Below, piece by piece: positions 36,301-44,232 of a DNA stretch of 64,000 nucleotides. Source of the stretch: Candidatus Tokpelaia sp. (GTDB taxonomy: Bacteria; Pseudomonadota; Alphaproteobacteria; Rhizobiales; Rhizobiaceae). Below the pieces are notes generated by a model. That model did not search any database, was not told the DNA's origin, and was given only the letters and a program-made list of their open reading frames with translations. Where the stretch lies: contig NZ_QLZD01000033.1 in assembly GCF_008636115.1 (NCBI RefSeq), forward strand, positions 186,001-250,000. Reading direction: 5' to 3'. The position numbers and the translations under genes are program-made. The number at the start of each line of letters is the position of its first letter. The stretch's first letter is position 1.

Positions 36301-39090
36301 GCTGCCGTGCTGGAAGAGCGCATTGCCGCTATTCGTCAGCTTGTGGCCAATAGTGACGGCGCTTTTGCCGAAATAATGCAGCGTCATGTTGCTGCTTTTG
36401 GCGATTCGGTTGCGGCCGGCGATGCGGATTTAAAGGCTATATTCCTGACTCATCTGGAAAGACTGGAAGGGCAGACCGGGCGCCTGAAAGAGACTTTCAA
36501 CACCGGTTCCGCTGCTCTGGCTGATTCTCTGGAAGGGAAAATCGGCGCGCTTGCGGCCGCTTTTGCCAGTGGCCGGAGCTCTATTGAAACCTTGCTTGAT
36601 AATCACGGCACGATTATTTCCGAACGAGCCCTGCATTTGCAGGATAATCTGGCGCAAACTCTGGCTTCCGTTGATGAAAAACTGAGCAAACAAAGCGAAA
36701 TTCTGGATAAGCGCGCTTATGATCTGCGCGATGCCGTGGATTATAACAGCACTGTCTTGTCGGATTCTTTTTTGCGGCAAACCGCTATTATTGACGAACG
36801 CGCCAAAACTGTCCAGAAAACGCTGGAAACCGGGGTAGATAATATACGCGGCACTATGGAAGACAATGCTGCGGCCTTTTCACAGCTTTTGCGTGAGCAT
36901 CTGGCTGATATTTCCAGTAATTTTGGTGATGAAACCCATAAAGCGGAAAATATTATTTCTGCCGCTGCCGGTAAATTGCTGAGTTCGGTTTTTGATGCCG
37001 CCGATAATATGGATCAAAAACTGGCAAATCGCGGCCTGGCCATGAGCAATATGCTCAATCATACCGGAGCCAGGCTGGATACGGATATGGCCAATATTGA
37101 AACGCGGCTTACCAATATTGCTGTTTCTCTGGACGATGAGGCAGAAAAAGCCGGCTCTGTGATTACCGGTGCCGGCAACAGGCTTTCCGGCTCAGTTCTT
37201 CAGGCTGCCGAGCAGGCTGACAAAATTTTTGCCGATCGCGGTGTAGTTTTGCAAAATAATCTTGAAATGGTTGAAGGCCGCCTGAATTACGGCCTGCAAA
37301 CCATTCAGGAGCATATGCTGGGGACAACAAACGAAATTGAGCAGAAACTCAATGATAAATCGCTGCTCTTTAAGGAAAACCTGCAAAAAATAGGCACGGA
37401 AATCGGCAGCGGTGTCGACACAATTCGCGAGCGCGTTACCGAGCTCACCCATAATACAATGCAGGAATTGGTTGAAAAAACCGATAATCTGCATTCCCTC
37501 ACCGAGCAATTAAGAAATGCGGCTGCCAGAACCAGCGATTCCCTGGCTAATTTGACCGGCACATTCAGCAAACAACTGCATGAAGTAACACAAGCGGCAG
37601 AAGAAAGGCTGCGGCAGGAAAATGAGCACTTCATCAGTAATTTTTCCGGCCATACGGAAGAGGCTGTTTTTGCCGTGCAGACAGCGAAATCTGAATTGGA
37701 AGGCCAGGTGAGCCGTCTTTTGGAAGGACTGGAAAATTCCAATAGTTCTATCCAGCTGACAGTCGGCAGCCTGCATGATAATGTTAATGAAGTTGATAAA
37801 AAACTGAGCAATCTGACCTCGGATTTCAGGCAGAATATTCATCAATTATCTGAAAGTTTTACCGCTTCTGGCAATGTGCTGAATGAAGATTTGCGGCGTT
37901 TTAACGGACAATCGCAAGATGCTCTGGAAAATATTGCCAAATTTTCTGAGCAATTTAACGCCCATGCCAGCCTTTTGACAGAAGCGACCAATATTCTGGC
38001 CAATTCCAACACGGTCTTTTCAGAAAAACTGGAAAACGGCCGGGAAAATCTCGACAAGCTGGCTAATGGCCTTGTCGCCAAATCTGATGAAATTGCCGGT
38101 GCCATGCATAATTGTGAGCGCGTTATCAGCACGGTTATCAAAAATATTGAGGATAAAACCTGGTCTTCCACCGCGGAGTTGCGCTCCAGCCTGTCGGCCC
38201 TCATCAGCGAAGCAGCCGGACGGTTTGAAGGCGCGACTGAGGATATTCGCAAATCTGCCGGTGAAATACGCGAGGAACTGGCACGCACACAGGGCGATTT
38301 AAGCCGGGGTATACGCGGCCTGCCCATGCAGACTAAAGAATATACAGATGCCATGCGCAAGGCCGTTATGGATCAGATTGAAGCTTTGAAAGATCTCTCC
38401 GGTATTGTTGAGGAATCCGGCCTGCTGTTTGATGTCTCCAGGCCGAAAGCAGAGCCACAGGCTGCCGCCCAAAGACCGGAAATGCGGGCAGCTCAGCGCC
38501 CTGCCTATAGTGCAAATGGCACGACATCTGCCAATACGGCCTATGCTGAGAGTAACGGCTTCAGGAAAAGCGATCCGGCGGCTCCTTATACTGCGGCGCG
38601 GGCGGTTAATGGTGCTGCTGCCGCGGCAAATCGCGACCCGCAATCACGCGGCTGGGTTTCCGACTTGTTAGCACGCGCCTCAAAAGAAGAAACACCGCAC
38701 CCGGCGGCGCCCGGTTTAAACGGCCAGCGAGAGGCACAAAGCGGACGCTCCGGCGCAATGTTGAACTCTATGTCGGCAGATATTGTGCAGGCTATTGACC
38801 GGGACGGCATTACCAAATTATGGCAGCATTATCGCCGCGGCCAGCAAAATATTTCCCCCGACAGCCTGTATACGGCTGAAGGCTATCGTGTATTTGAAGA
38901 TATTAAACAAAAATACGCCTTTGACGGTGAGTTCCGCCGGGCTGTCGGTCAATATATAACCGATTTTGAGCATCTTTTGGGTGATGTTACGCGCAATGGC
39001 GGCAATAATGGCACGGTGCGTGAATATTTAACCTCTGATACCGGCAAAGTTTATACCATGCTTGCCCATGTCAGCGGTCGTATTCAATAG
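33343..39090 (+). CDS. Giant two-TM coiled-coil protein, Growth Pole Ring (GPR)-like
   Basis: 1915 residues from ATG 33343 (ACGGGA six bases before). The N-terminal 265 residues are acidic and low in structure. Two membrane segments follow at about 273-296 (WIIAAISVLWIVGGISIAY) and 312-332. After that come roughly 1300 residues of repetitive heptad coiled coil with recurring DNRxSxxIxxxVxE-like units, similar to apolipoprotein-type repeats. A disordered Ala/Pro linker leads to a conserved end, AIDRDGITKLWQHYRRG to EYLTSDTGKVYTMLAHVSG. This layout matches Agrobacterium GPR, which forms a ring at the growing pole and is needed for rod shape. Family assignment is firm; function is inferred. Confidence 0.82.
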   Translation: MARRTKEEKFDIEVEAALEAALGFGFDTIPNSADKILLPARNDVISAVKADNDSAGRDITAQKKVKTVSAASGAVETALAEGRKIPSFPEAFFSFDDLSPDDKEFNHNIDLQDDVFDLKNLERQIASAAKELNKGNNERAQKIIPAAAADRDSDKTAAEKNYIIIGQAESLSSKKPDKDSAAGGQKAVIAIAGQENAAIGDQAGTAESLEKFLQEQDFQAPDILREKSALSIEDFQREQNGGMSGNCGSSSSQGTPPSPPEKKGFRHSLAKNPLYWIIAAISVLWIVGGISIAYKVLSESGGNFAGFITGAQGFLVTAGTIVPVLLLWGFAQLAHRARELQKIVQIMTGAAQRLLEPESGSKDSVASLGHTIRREVAAMDAGIDRTMSRASELEALLQSEVNNLERSYGENEVRIRSLIAELANEREAVATHADNVKAKITGAKDQLTQEFNSIADHINATAESFTIALSETLNSRWSELVGEFNNANEEVARQLSQKFIDTVQSFDASRGQFFEELDNRFSQIDAHTDAAGKAVAERLGNKMDDFVKIVRERTEEVEGRFETFSGRLADSGNKIIDSVNGSVGEIEQRTQHIETRLQSTADKVLGKFDDKFRELDNAVIDRSNHSLADFSEQIDRLGDRAQDLSSLFDEASQTAAAAFGRHINAAEEKFHYISEQADKNSAALTESILQNLQKAEQRAGEMDARLTVSSKAVAEVFEGKFNALDNLFVDRSNRSIGLFAEQVQKLEKKSQNLSADFDSATQIAVQHFEERLNEVDNLLSHKSTSLIRSFIDKTENLEQSTDKLNTALEMHVERVNEAFRSRASDITASLANGRNDILSIVDETKTRLSHEMEIVGATIGKLVDERAGGFIYQFIEGREKLSNILQNETGRIIDTVSGQMARLSAYVAGIEKNLLERVSDIDSQAHHHMQQIDIRTNAFEKAMTDSFGATRELIETQAHNIDMRADSLRDSLNLNSKELNAVLGEQAAVLEERIAAIRQLVANSDGAFAEIMQRHVAAFGDSVAAGDADLKAIFLTHLERLEGQTGRLKETFNTGSAALADSLEGKIGALAAAFASGRSSIETLLDNHGTIISERALHLQDNLAQTLASVDEKLSKQSEILDKRAYDLRDAVDYNSTVLSDSFLRQTAIIDERAKTVQKTLETGVDNIRGTMEDNAAAFSQLLREHLADISSNFGDETHKAENIISAAAGKLLSSVFDAADNMDQKLANRGLAMSNMLNHTGARLDTDMANIETRLTNIAVSLDDEAEKAGSVITGAGNRLSGSVLQAAEQADKIFADRGVVLQNNLEMVEGRLNYGLQTIQEHMLGTTNEIEQKLNDKSLLFKENLQKIGTEIGSGVDTIRERVTELTHNTMQELVEKTDNLHSLTEQLRNAAARTSDSLANLTGTFSKQLHEVTQAAEERLRQENEHFISNFSGHTEEAVFAVQTAKSELEGQVSRLLEGLENSNSSIQLTVGSLHDNVNEVDKKLSNLTSDFRQNIHQLSESFTASGNVLNEDLRRFNGQSQDALENIAKFSEQFNAHASLLTEATNILANSNTVFSEKLENGRENLDKLANGLVAKSDEIAGAMHNCERVISTVIKNIEDKTWSSTAELRSSLSALISEAAGRFEGATEDIRKSAGEIREELARTQGDLSRGIRGLPMQTKEYTDAMRKAVMDQIEALKDLSGIVEESGLLFDVSRPKAEPQAAAQRPEMRAAQRPAYSANGTTSANTAYAESNGFRKSDPAAPYTAARAVNGAAAAANRDPQSRGWVSDLLARASKEETPHPAAPGLNGQREAQSGRSGAMLNSMSADIVQAIDRDGITKLWQHYRRGQQNISPDSLYTAEGYRVFEDIKQKYAFDGEFRRAVGQYITDFEHLLGDVTRNGGNNGTVREYLTSDTGKVYTMLAHVSGRIQ

Positions 39091-39514
39091 GTTTTGCTGA
39101 GGCCTGGGCCTGTTTTCTGATAGACTCTGTTCATTTAGCGGGTCAGTGTTGGGTGGTGAATTGCGGTTCGGCTGTATTCGCCGATTAGCTGTGCTTTGTA
39201 AAAAAATAGTAAGAGCACCCTGCCATTGCGGCTTTTCCGCATTTATCTTTTTAGCTATATTCTGATTACGATTTATTATCGCGTTGCTATCGTTGCGGTT
39301 TGAACGCATTTTCCAGTCGGCTATATTAAAGGCCTGCGCTGCGGGTTTTATCCTCTGAGAGCGGCTTACCTGATCTATCTCAGCTATAATTGCTGAGCAA
39401 TAAAGCCTCGCCGAAAGCAGCCTCCTCCTCCACTGCACCGGCCATACCGGCTATCTGTAGCAAGGCACGATTTTTAAGACAAATTCATACGATATTTGAG
39501 GCAGATCAAGACAC

Positions 39515-39545
39515 AAAAGAGGCGGATTGTTCCGCCTCTTTTGCC
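39515..39545 (+). terminator. Strong rho-independent-type terminator
   Basis: AAAAGAGGCGGA (39515-39526), loop TTGT, then TCCGCCTCTTTT (39531-39542): a perfect 12-bp stem flanked by A and T runs, able to work in both directions. It is 425 bp after the GPR-like stop codon, with no other gene on the plus strand in between. Confidence 0.75.
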
Positions 39546-39610
39546 TTATCAATACCGTAATCAGGCGGCGGTTTGATTTCGCCTTGCCATTTGCTTATGC
39601 AGACAAGCTT

Positions 39611-39778
39611 TCAAAATCTCAATCCTGTCCGGAATATAGTGGATTTTCTCCGGGCTATTTTCTCTTTCCGTATAAAAAACAGCTCCTCAAGCTGCGCCGG
39701 CAAAGAGCCTATCCCAGTGCCCCCGTTAATTCCGTCTTTCAGAGCAAAGACGCCGGCATTTTCAATTATATCAGCCAT
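39611..39778 (-). CDS. Small hypothetical protein, possibly a broken gene
   Basis: 55 codons starting MADIIENAGVFALKDG and ending IFRTGLRF. Near the end another frame continues plausibly (PDRIEILKACLHKQMARR), which suggests a frameshifted gene rather than an intact one. I do not recognise the family. It lies downstream of the methylase remnant on the same strand, so it may be part of the same dead element. Confidence 0.25.
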   Translation of the reverse strand: MADIIENAGVFALKDGINGGTGIGSLPAQLEELFFIRKEKIARRKSTIFRTGLRF

Positions 39779-39899
39779 AATACTATGCCTTTTCTCATAT
39801 AAGCTGCATTATGACCATGCCTGGACGGTTCCGGTCGGACAGTGAACGAGGTAAAAGCCGCATGAAGCCCATCGCGCCACTGTCCAGTGGATAGACGAG

Positions 39900-40530
39900 C
39901 TAAAGCGAAACGGCAGGCAGTGGCAGCTTAATTGCTGATAGACAGCTCTTTTGCAGCTTTTGTGCCAGTATGTGAGATGGTATAAAAGCTGTCAACCTCT
40001 TCCACATTGAAGCACAGGTCTCATACACGCCCGGCGCTGCGTTTAAAGATAAAATAAAGCGGCCTTGAAGCCCTCGCAAAACCTCTGCCATTTCGGCGAA
40101 ATCGGCGCGACAGAATATAGCTTTGCCATAATCTGCTTCATTGCCTCAATATAGCGGGTCGAGGTAAAAAAGCATTCCCTCGCGCACACCGCCCATGCGC
40201 TCGATAAACGACCGCCACGGCAACCGTTCAATAGTTACGCCCGCCAGCCGCTCATTGAGTGCGTCCAGCCTTGCCTCCAGCCGTAATATGTTAAAGCGGG
40301 CGGCGCGCTCTAAATCCGTCAAAGTGCCGGTTTTTTATTAGCCGTTCAAATTCAGCGCGAGATTAAGCGGAATTTGAGGAAATCCAGAAACCAAGGGTAA
40401 TGCCGCGGTAAAACGCGGAATAGTGTTACGACATTATCGCTGATGTCATTCCCTATCTCAGCCTTTGGTTTAAAGCGTCGCCGCAGAAAGACGCCACCCA
40501 TGCCGGGAAAGGCTTCAGTATAGCATGACC
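39900..40530 (-). pseudogene. Broken D12-class DNA adenine methyltransferase
   Basis: Minus-strand pieces in different frames match, in order, the family blocks: FPGMGGVFLRRRFKPKAE, then LFRVLPRHYPWFLDFLKF with in-frame stops after it, then LNERLAGVTIERLPWRSFI and GVREGMLFYLDPLY, then AEVLRGLQGRFILSLNAAPGV. The catalytic DPPY reads DPLY, and the conserved Trp after it is a TGA stop (near 40148). At least one further frameshift is needed to join the pieces. Enzymes of this type are common in phages and mobile elements, where they methylate adenine. It cannot be active. Confidence 0.82.
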
Positions 40531-40784
40531 CGGTCTACGGCCTGTTATGTCGGCTGCCCATTGAATCCGATTCAGTATAGCGGCCTTTTCCTTCGCTGCG
40601 CCAGGCATGTGACAGCGTGTGCTCGCCTACCGCTTATTGTCGATAAATTATCGCTAGCGCTCTGATAGCACCCGGCACAACCCCGGCCTTTACCAATATC
40701 AACATTTGAGACAATATGTTTACCGTAAATACAAAGGCGCGGCAATAGGCTTTATCAATGGACAATCCTCAATACTGATGACAA
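40531..40784. other. Non-coding stretch between methylase remnant and oxidation module
   Basis: About 250 bp with stops in all frames. It may hold the degraded 5' end of the methylase gene, but no convincing protein match was seen. A 17-bp repeat marks its right end. Confidence 0.5.
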
Positions 40785-40801
40785 ACCGACCCATTGTGCA
40801 G
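40785..40801 (+). repeat. 17-bp direct repeat, left copy
   Basis: ACCGACCCATTGTGCAG, identical to bases 46035-46051 in the same orientation. It is 21 bp beyond the stop of the flavoprotein gene, so the two copies bracket the whole oxidation module. Confidence 0.6.
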
Positions 40802-40821
40802 ACTATGTCTGGGAATATTAT

Positions 40822-42327
40822 TTAACTATCCATGCCGACATAAGACATAAAGCGGTTATGCGGGTCGTATCGGCGGCGCACGGCCTGTAATTTCTGCCAT
40901 TTCTCAGGCGAGAAAGATTTTTGGGGAGCCTCCGGGAACAGATCAAAATCGACTTCATTCATGTAATAAGTCTTGATATCGGGCTTGAGATCTTCATGCA
41001 GCCTGACGGCCAAAGCCTTATTAGCCTCCACTTCCTCTGCCGTTTCACTGACAAGATACCAGGCAATATAATTCGGCGCCCCATAAGTATAGCAGGCTGA
41101 GCCTTCTACTGTGGGATTACAGGCAATAACCGAGAAGCCAAAGGACAAAGGATTGCTGGTATTGAGCGCGTCAATGGTTTTGCGTAAACAACGGCCGGGA
41201 TTATCGGTAAAGAAAGCAATTTCAGTTGAGCGCAGAATACTATAAGCGTCCGTATCGCCAAGCTGCGCATATAATTCCATATAGTTGAGCGGCTTGTTAC
41301 GAGAAAACTGAAAGGCTTCCCTCTTCAGGAATTCGCTTTCATTAAATACTGCCGCAGCCTCCAACGCTTCCTGCCTGGTAGCGGCATAAGAGTAAAGCAT
41401 CAATACCCAATGCCACTTCTTTTCGTCCTCGGGTGTACCGGGCATTGAGAATAGCCCCATGGAACCCAGAATTTCTGTGCGGTTACGGCTGGCCGGAGCC
41501 AGACGCACCAGTTCAGCCGCCCCCTCTTCCACTTTATCGGCCGGCACATAATAGATATTCTGAACAATTTGCGGGCTATTATGAGCCTGTAGGTGATAGC
41601 GCAGAATCACCCCGAAAAAAGCCGGCCCAATACCGCGCGCGGCCCAATACAGATCAGGGTTTTCGTTTGCTGAGGCAAGCACTTTGCGGCCGTCGGCCAA
41701 AATAACCTCCAGCGCCAGCACGGAATTATTAGCCATTCCCCAGGCAGGCATGTTCCACCCCATACCGCCGCCCAATAAATAGCCGCCAATAGTGACGAAA
41801 CCAGTATGGGCCGAGGGAAAAGCCAGACCATGTTCGGCCAGTGCCGCATTGAGTTGCTCGCTAAATACGCCCGGCCCCGCCCAGACGGTTTTCTGCCTGG
41901 GGTCAATACTGATTCCAGTAAATTTTGACATATCAATAGTGAGCACACCATCACGCAAGGGCGCGGCCGTAATATTATGCCCCGAGCTGCGCATGGTGAT
42001 TCGCAGATTGGCCTGATTGGCATAATTCACAGCAAGGCGCACATCAGCTTCATCTAACGGCTGGACAATCAATTTGGGATAGCGCCTGGGCTTGTTCTTA
42101 TACCAGGTCATGCCCCAGAACCAGTCTTTGTAGAGAGGGTTTTTCTGGGTCACGACAACGCCTTTAAAAGCCTTTAATTCAGGAATATCCGATAAATTCC
42201 CGCCGGCGGTTCCAACGCTGCCGGCCGCCTGAGCGGCCCCTGAACGCAATAGACCGCTTGCAGCTACAGCCAAACTGCTAAACAACTGCAAAAAGCGGCG
42301 GCGCGAAGTCGTATCAGAAGGCTTCAT
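40822..42327 (-). CDS. Tat-exported berberine-bridge-type FAD-linked dehydrogenase
   Basis: 501 residues. A twin-arginine signal (TSRRRFLQLF, then a hydrophobic run ending AAQAA) sends the folded flavoprotein to the periplasm. The FAD_binding_4 fold follows: LIVQPLDEADVRLAV, RSSGHNITA with the flavin-linking His at 117, and GGYLLGGGMGWN. Where bicovalent BBE enzymes carry a Cys, residue 178 is Val, so only one covalent link is expected. The C-terminal BBE motif is RYDPHNRFMSY. Its start overlaps the upstream cytochrome gene by four bases (ATGA), which points to a flavoprotein-cytochrome pair as in p-cresol methylhydroxylase. Substrate unknown. Confidence 0.85.
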   Translation of the reverse strand: MKPSDTTSRRRFLQLFSSLAVAASGLLRSGAAQAAGSVGTAGGNLSDIPELKAFKGVVVTQKNPLYKDWFWGMTWYKNKPRRYPKLIVQPLDEADVRLAVNYANQANLRITMRSSGHNITAAPLRDGVLTIDMSKFTGISIDPRQKTVWAGPGVFSEQLNAALAEHGLAFPSAHTGFVTIGGYLLGGGMGWNMPAWGMANNSVLALEVILADGRKVLASANENPDLYWAARGIGPAFFGVILRYHLQAHNSPQIVQNIYYVPADKVEEGAAELVRLAPASRNRTEILGSMGLFSMPGTPEDEKKWHWVLMLYSYAATRQEALEAAAVFNESEFLKREAFQFSRNKPLNYMELYAQLGDTDAYSILRSTEIAFFTDNPGRCLRKTIDALNTSNPLSFGFSVIACNPTVEGSACYTYGAPNYIAWYLVSETAEEVEANKALAVRLHEDLKPDIKTYYMNEVDFDLFPEAPQKSFSPEKWQKLQAVRRRYDPHNRFMSYVGMDS

Positions 42328-42698
42328 TGATGCAATCCCCCACGCGGCTTGATCTGGCTGAAATAATGGGCAAGTTCGCTAATATCCCGATCTGTTAATT
42401 GTTCGGTCATCAGTTTCATCATGCCGTCCTGGCGGCGGCCGCTGCGAAAATCACGCAACGCCTTCCCCAAATAAAGTTCGTTTTGACCGGCGATAACCGG
42501 CCATTGAGGATTTTCTGCCACGCCGGCAGGGCCATGGCAGGTCATGCACTGACCGACCAGACCGGACAAATCCCTGGGCCTGTCCGGGCCTGGTTCAGCC
42601 GCTTGAGTGACAGATGAAGCAGCAAACAGGGATAGAAACAGACTGCACCACAAATGAGCAGGCTTGATTGCCATGGAAGAAAATTTATTACGCGGCAT
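42324..42698 (-). CDS. Small periplasmic monoheme cytochrome c
   Basis: 124 residues from ATG 42698 (MPRNKFSSMAIK). A Sec signal ends at about residue 35 (SVTQAAEPG). One heme site, CMTCH, is at residues 51-55, and Met residues in DGMMKLM could give the axial ligand. Size and the IAGQNELYLGKALRDF block are like cytochromes c4/c5/c553. Overlaps the flavoprotein gene by four bases and follows the triheme gene by 11 bp, so it most likely takes electrons from the flavoprotein. Confidence 0.87.
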   Translation of the reverse strand: MPRNKFSSMAIKPAHLWCSLFLSLFAASSVTQAAEPGPDRPRDLSGLVGQCMTCHGPAGVAENPQWPVIAGQNELYLGKALRDFRSGRRQDGMMKLMTEQLTDRDISELAHYFSQIKPRGGLHQ

Positions 42699-42709
42699 AA
42701 TCTCTATCC

Positions 42710-44146
42710 TTATTTCGAGAGGTTCTTCCGGGCGGCAGAAACCTGGCCGGCGGTTACCGGCGAAGCAGCATTGCCCCATGAAGAACGGACAAAGGTCAAA
42801 ATATCGGCGATTTCCTGGTCAGACAGCGCGGTGAAAGCCGGCATGAAATAACGCTGTTTCGTTTGCTCTGTCCGGGCTTGAATGCCGCCTTTCAGGACTA
42901 TCTGAATCAGGGCGGAAGGATTGGGATTCAAACTTGCCGGATTCTGTGCCAGCGCCGGAAATTCATTGCGGCGGCCAAAACCATTATCCATGTGACAGGC
43001 CGAACAGCGATCCTTATAGAGCTGCGCACCTGCTGTAGCCGGCTTGCCCTGGAGCTGCTCGAAGGTGCTGCCGGCATCATAATAACCCGGCTGCTCATGC
43101 GGATTTCTCGGCGGCAAAGTCTTGAGATAATCTGCCATGGCCAGCAGATCACTATCCGTCATATATTGGGTGGAATTAGTGATCACTTCCGACATAGGCC
43201 CAAAAGTCGCCAGACCGTTATAATGGCCTTTTTTGAGTAATTGGGCAATATCCTGGCTCTTAAGCCGACCCAGGCCGGTAGAGGGGTCGCTGCGCAAATT
43301 CGGCGTGGCATAACCGTCAATCACCTGACCGCCGGACAAATATAAATCGCCATGCCTGCCGTCATGCTCATTGATCGCCGCCTCATTCATAAACAGGGTG
43401 CGTGGCGTATGACAGGCGCCGCAATGCCCCAGACCATTGACATAATAAGCACCAAGAGCAATGTTTTCTTCAGGCGGGTTCATTGGCGGAGTCGGCACTT
43501 TAGGCCCAAACAGCCAGCGCCAATAGGTAACCGGCCAGCGTATTGAGAGCGGCCAGGGGATTGTATTGGCATCGGCCGCGCGCGCTACCGGCTGAACCCC
43601 TTTCATGAAATAGGCATAGAGCGCCTGCATATCGGCCTCAGTAATACTGCCATATGAGGGCCACGGCATTGCGGGATACAGCGTCGAACCATTGCGGGCA
43701 ACACCGTAACGCACCGCGCGGGAAAATTCGGCATAGCTATATTGGCCTATGCCATATTGCGGATCAGGCGTGATATTAGACGGAACCATACCGCCAATCG
43801 GTGAGTTTAGCGCCTCACCGCCGGAGAACATAGGCTCGCCGGGCTTGCTGTGACAGGCCACACAATCGCCGATCCGCGCCAAATAGGCACCGCGCTGAAT
43901 ATTTTGCGGAGTAAAAGCGATTTCCACCTGAGCTGCCTTATCGCCACCGGGCAGCGGCGCAATCAAGGTCAACCCCCAGGCTAATCCCACCAGGAACAGA
44001 CCCAGAATCACGAGCCGGATCAGCCAATGCCGTTTGGGGGAATGATGCCCCCCATTTGCACGCTTTTCAGGCGCACTATGCCCTTTATTTACACGCTTTT
44101 TGCGAGATTTATACTCTCGTTTTGCAAGCACTGTCTTATCTTTCAT
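42710..44146 (-). CDS. Membrane-anchored triheme cytochrome c (dehydrogenase subunit II type)
   Basis: 478 residues from ATG 44146 (a second ATG at 44161 is possible). A Lys/Arg/His-rich cytoplasmic tail of about 40 residues precedes one membrane anchor (41-63). Three heme motifs lie at about 95-99 (CVACH), 242-246 (CGACH) and 381-385 (CSACH). The layout equals the cytochrome subunit of gluconate, sorbitol and alcohol dehydrogenases, which passes electrons to ubiquinone. Its normal partners, a GMC or PQQ enzyme, are not encoded here. 86 bp after the mandelate dehydrogenase-like gene. Confidence 0.88.
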   Translation of the reverse strand: MKDKTVLAKREYKSRKKRVNKGHSAPEKRANGGHHSPKRHWLIRLVILGLFLVGLAWGLTLIAPLPGGDKAAQVEIAFTPQNIQRGAYLARIGDCVACHSKPGEPMFSGGEALNSPIGGMVPSNITPDPQYGIGQYSYAEFSRAVRYGVARNGSTLYPAMPWPSYGSITEADMQALYAYFMKGVQPVARAADANTIPWPLSIRWPVTYWRWLFGPKVPTPPMNPPEENIALGAYYVNGLGHCGACHTPRTLFMNEAAINEHDGRHGDLYLSGGQVIDGYATPNLRSDPSTGLGRLKSQDIAQLLKKGHYNGLATFGPMSEVITNSTQYMTDSDLLAMADYLKTLPPRNPHEQPGYYDAGSTFEQLQGKPATAGAQLYKDRCSACHMDNGFGRRNEFPALAQNPASLNPNPSALIQIVLKGGIQARTEQTKQRYFMPAFTALSDQEIADILTFVRSSWGNAASPVTAGQVSAARKNLSK

Positions 44147-44232
44147 GCCATCGCCTTGCATTGCAGGGTAACCGGATATACTGCCTCATAATTATGAAAA
44201 GCAGATCGTCACAGCGATATTTAAGCTACAGG

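Larger units (their letters stand above)
39091..39899. other. Gene-poor decayed stretch downstream of the GPR-like gene
   Basis: About 800 bp with no gene I can support. It holds a strong terminator hairpin (39515-39542) and one small minus-strand frame of 55 codons (39611-39778). Composition and broken frames resemble the methylase remnant next to it, so this is probably old prophage or other mobile DNA being lost. Confidence 0.6.

Noticed and set aside
39028-39438. 136-codon minus-strand frame after the GPR-like gene
   Set aside because: Ends inside the GPR-like coding sequence; composition rich in Asn/Gln/Arg looks like read-through of non-coding DNA.
40531-40784. tRNA or other attachment-site gene at the left edge of the accessory region
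   Set aside because: No cloverleaf or CCA end could be folded by eye on either strand.
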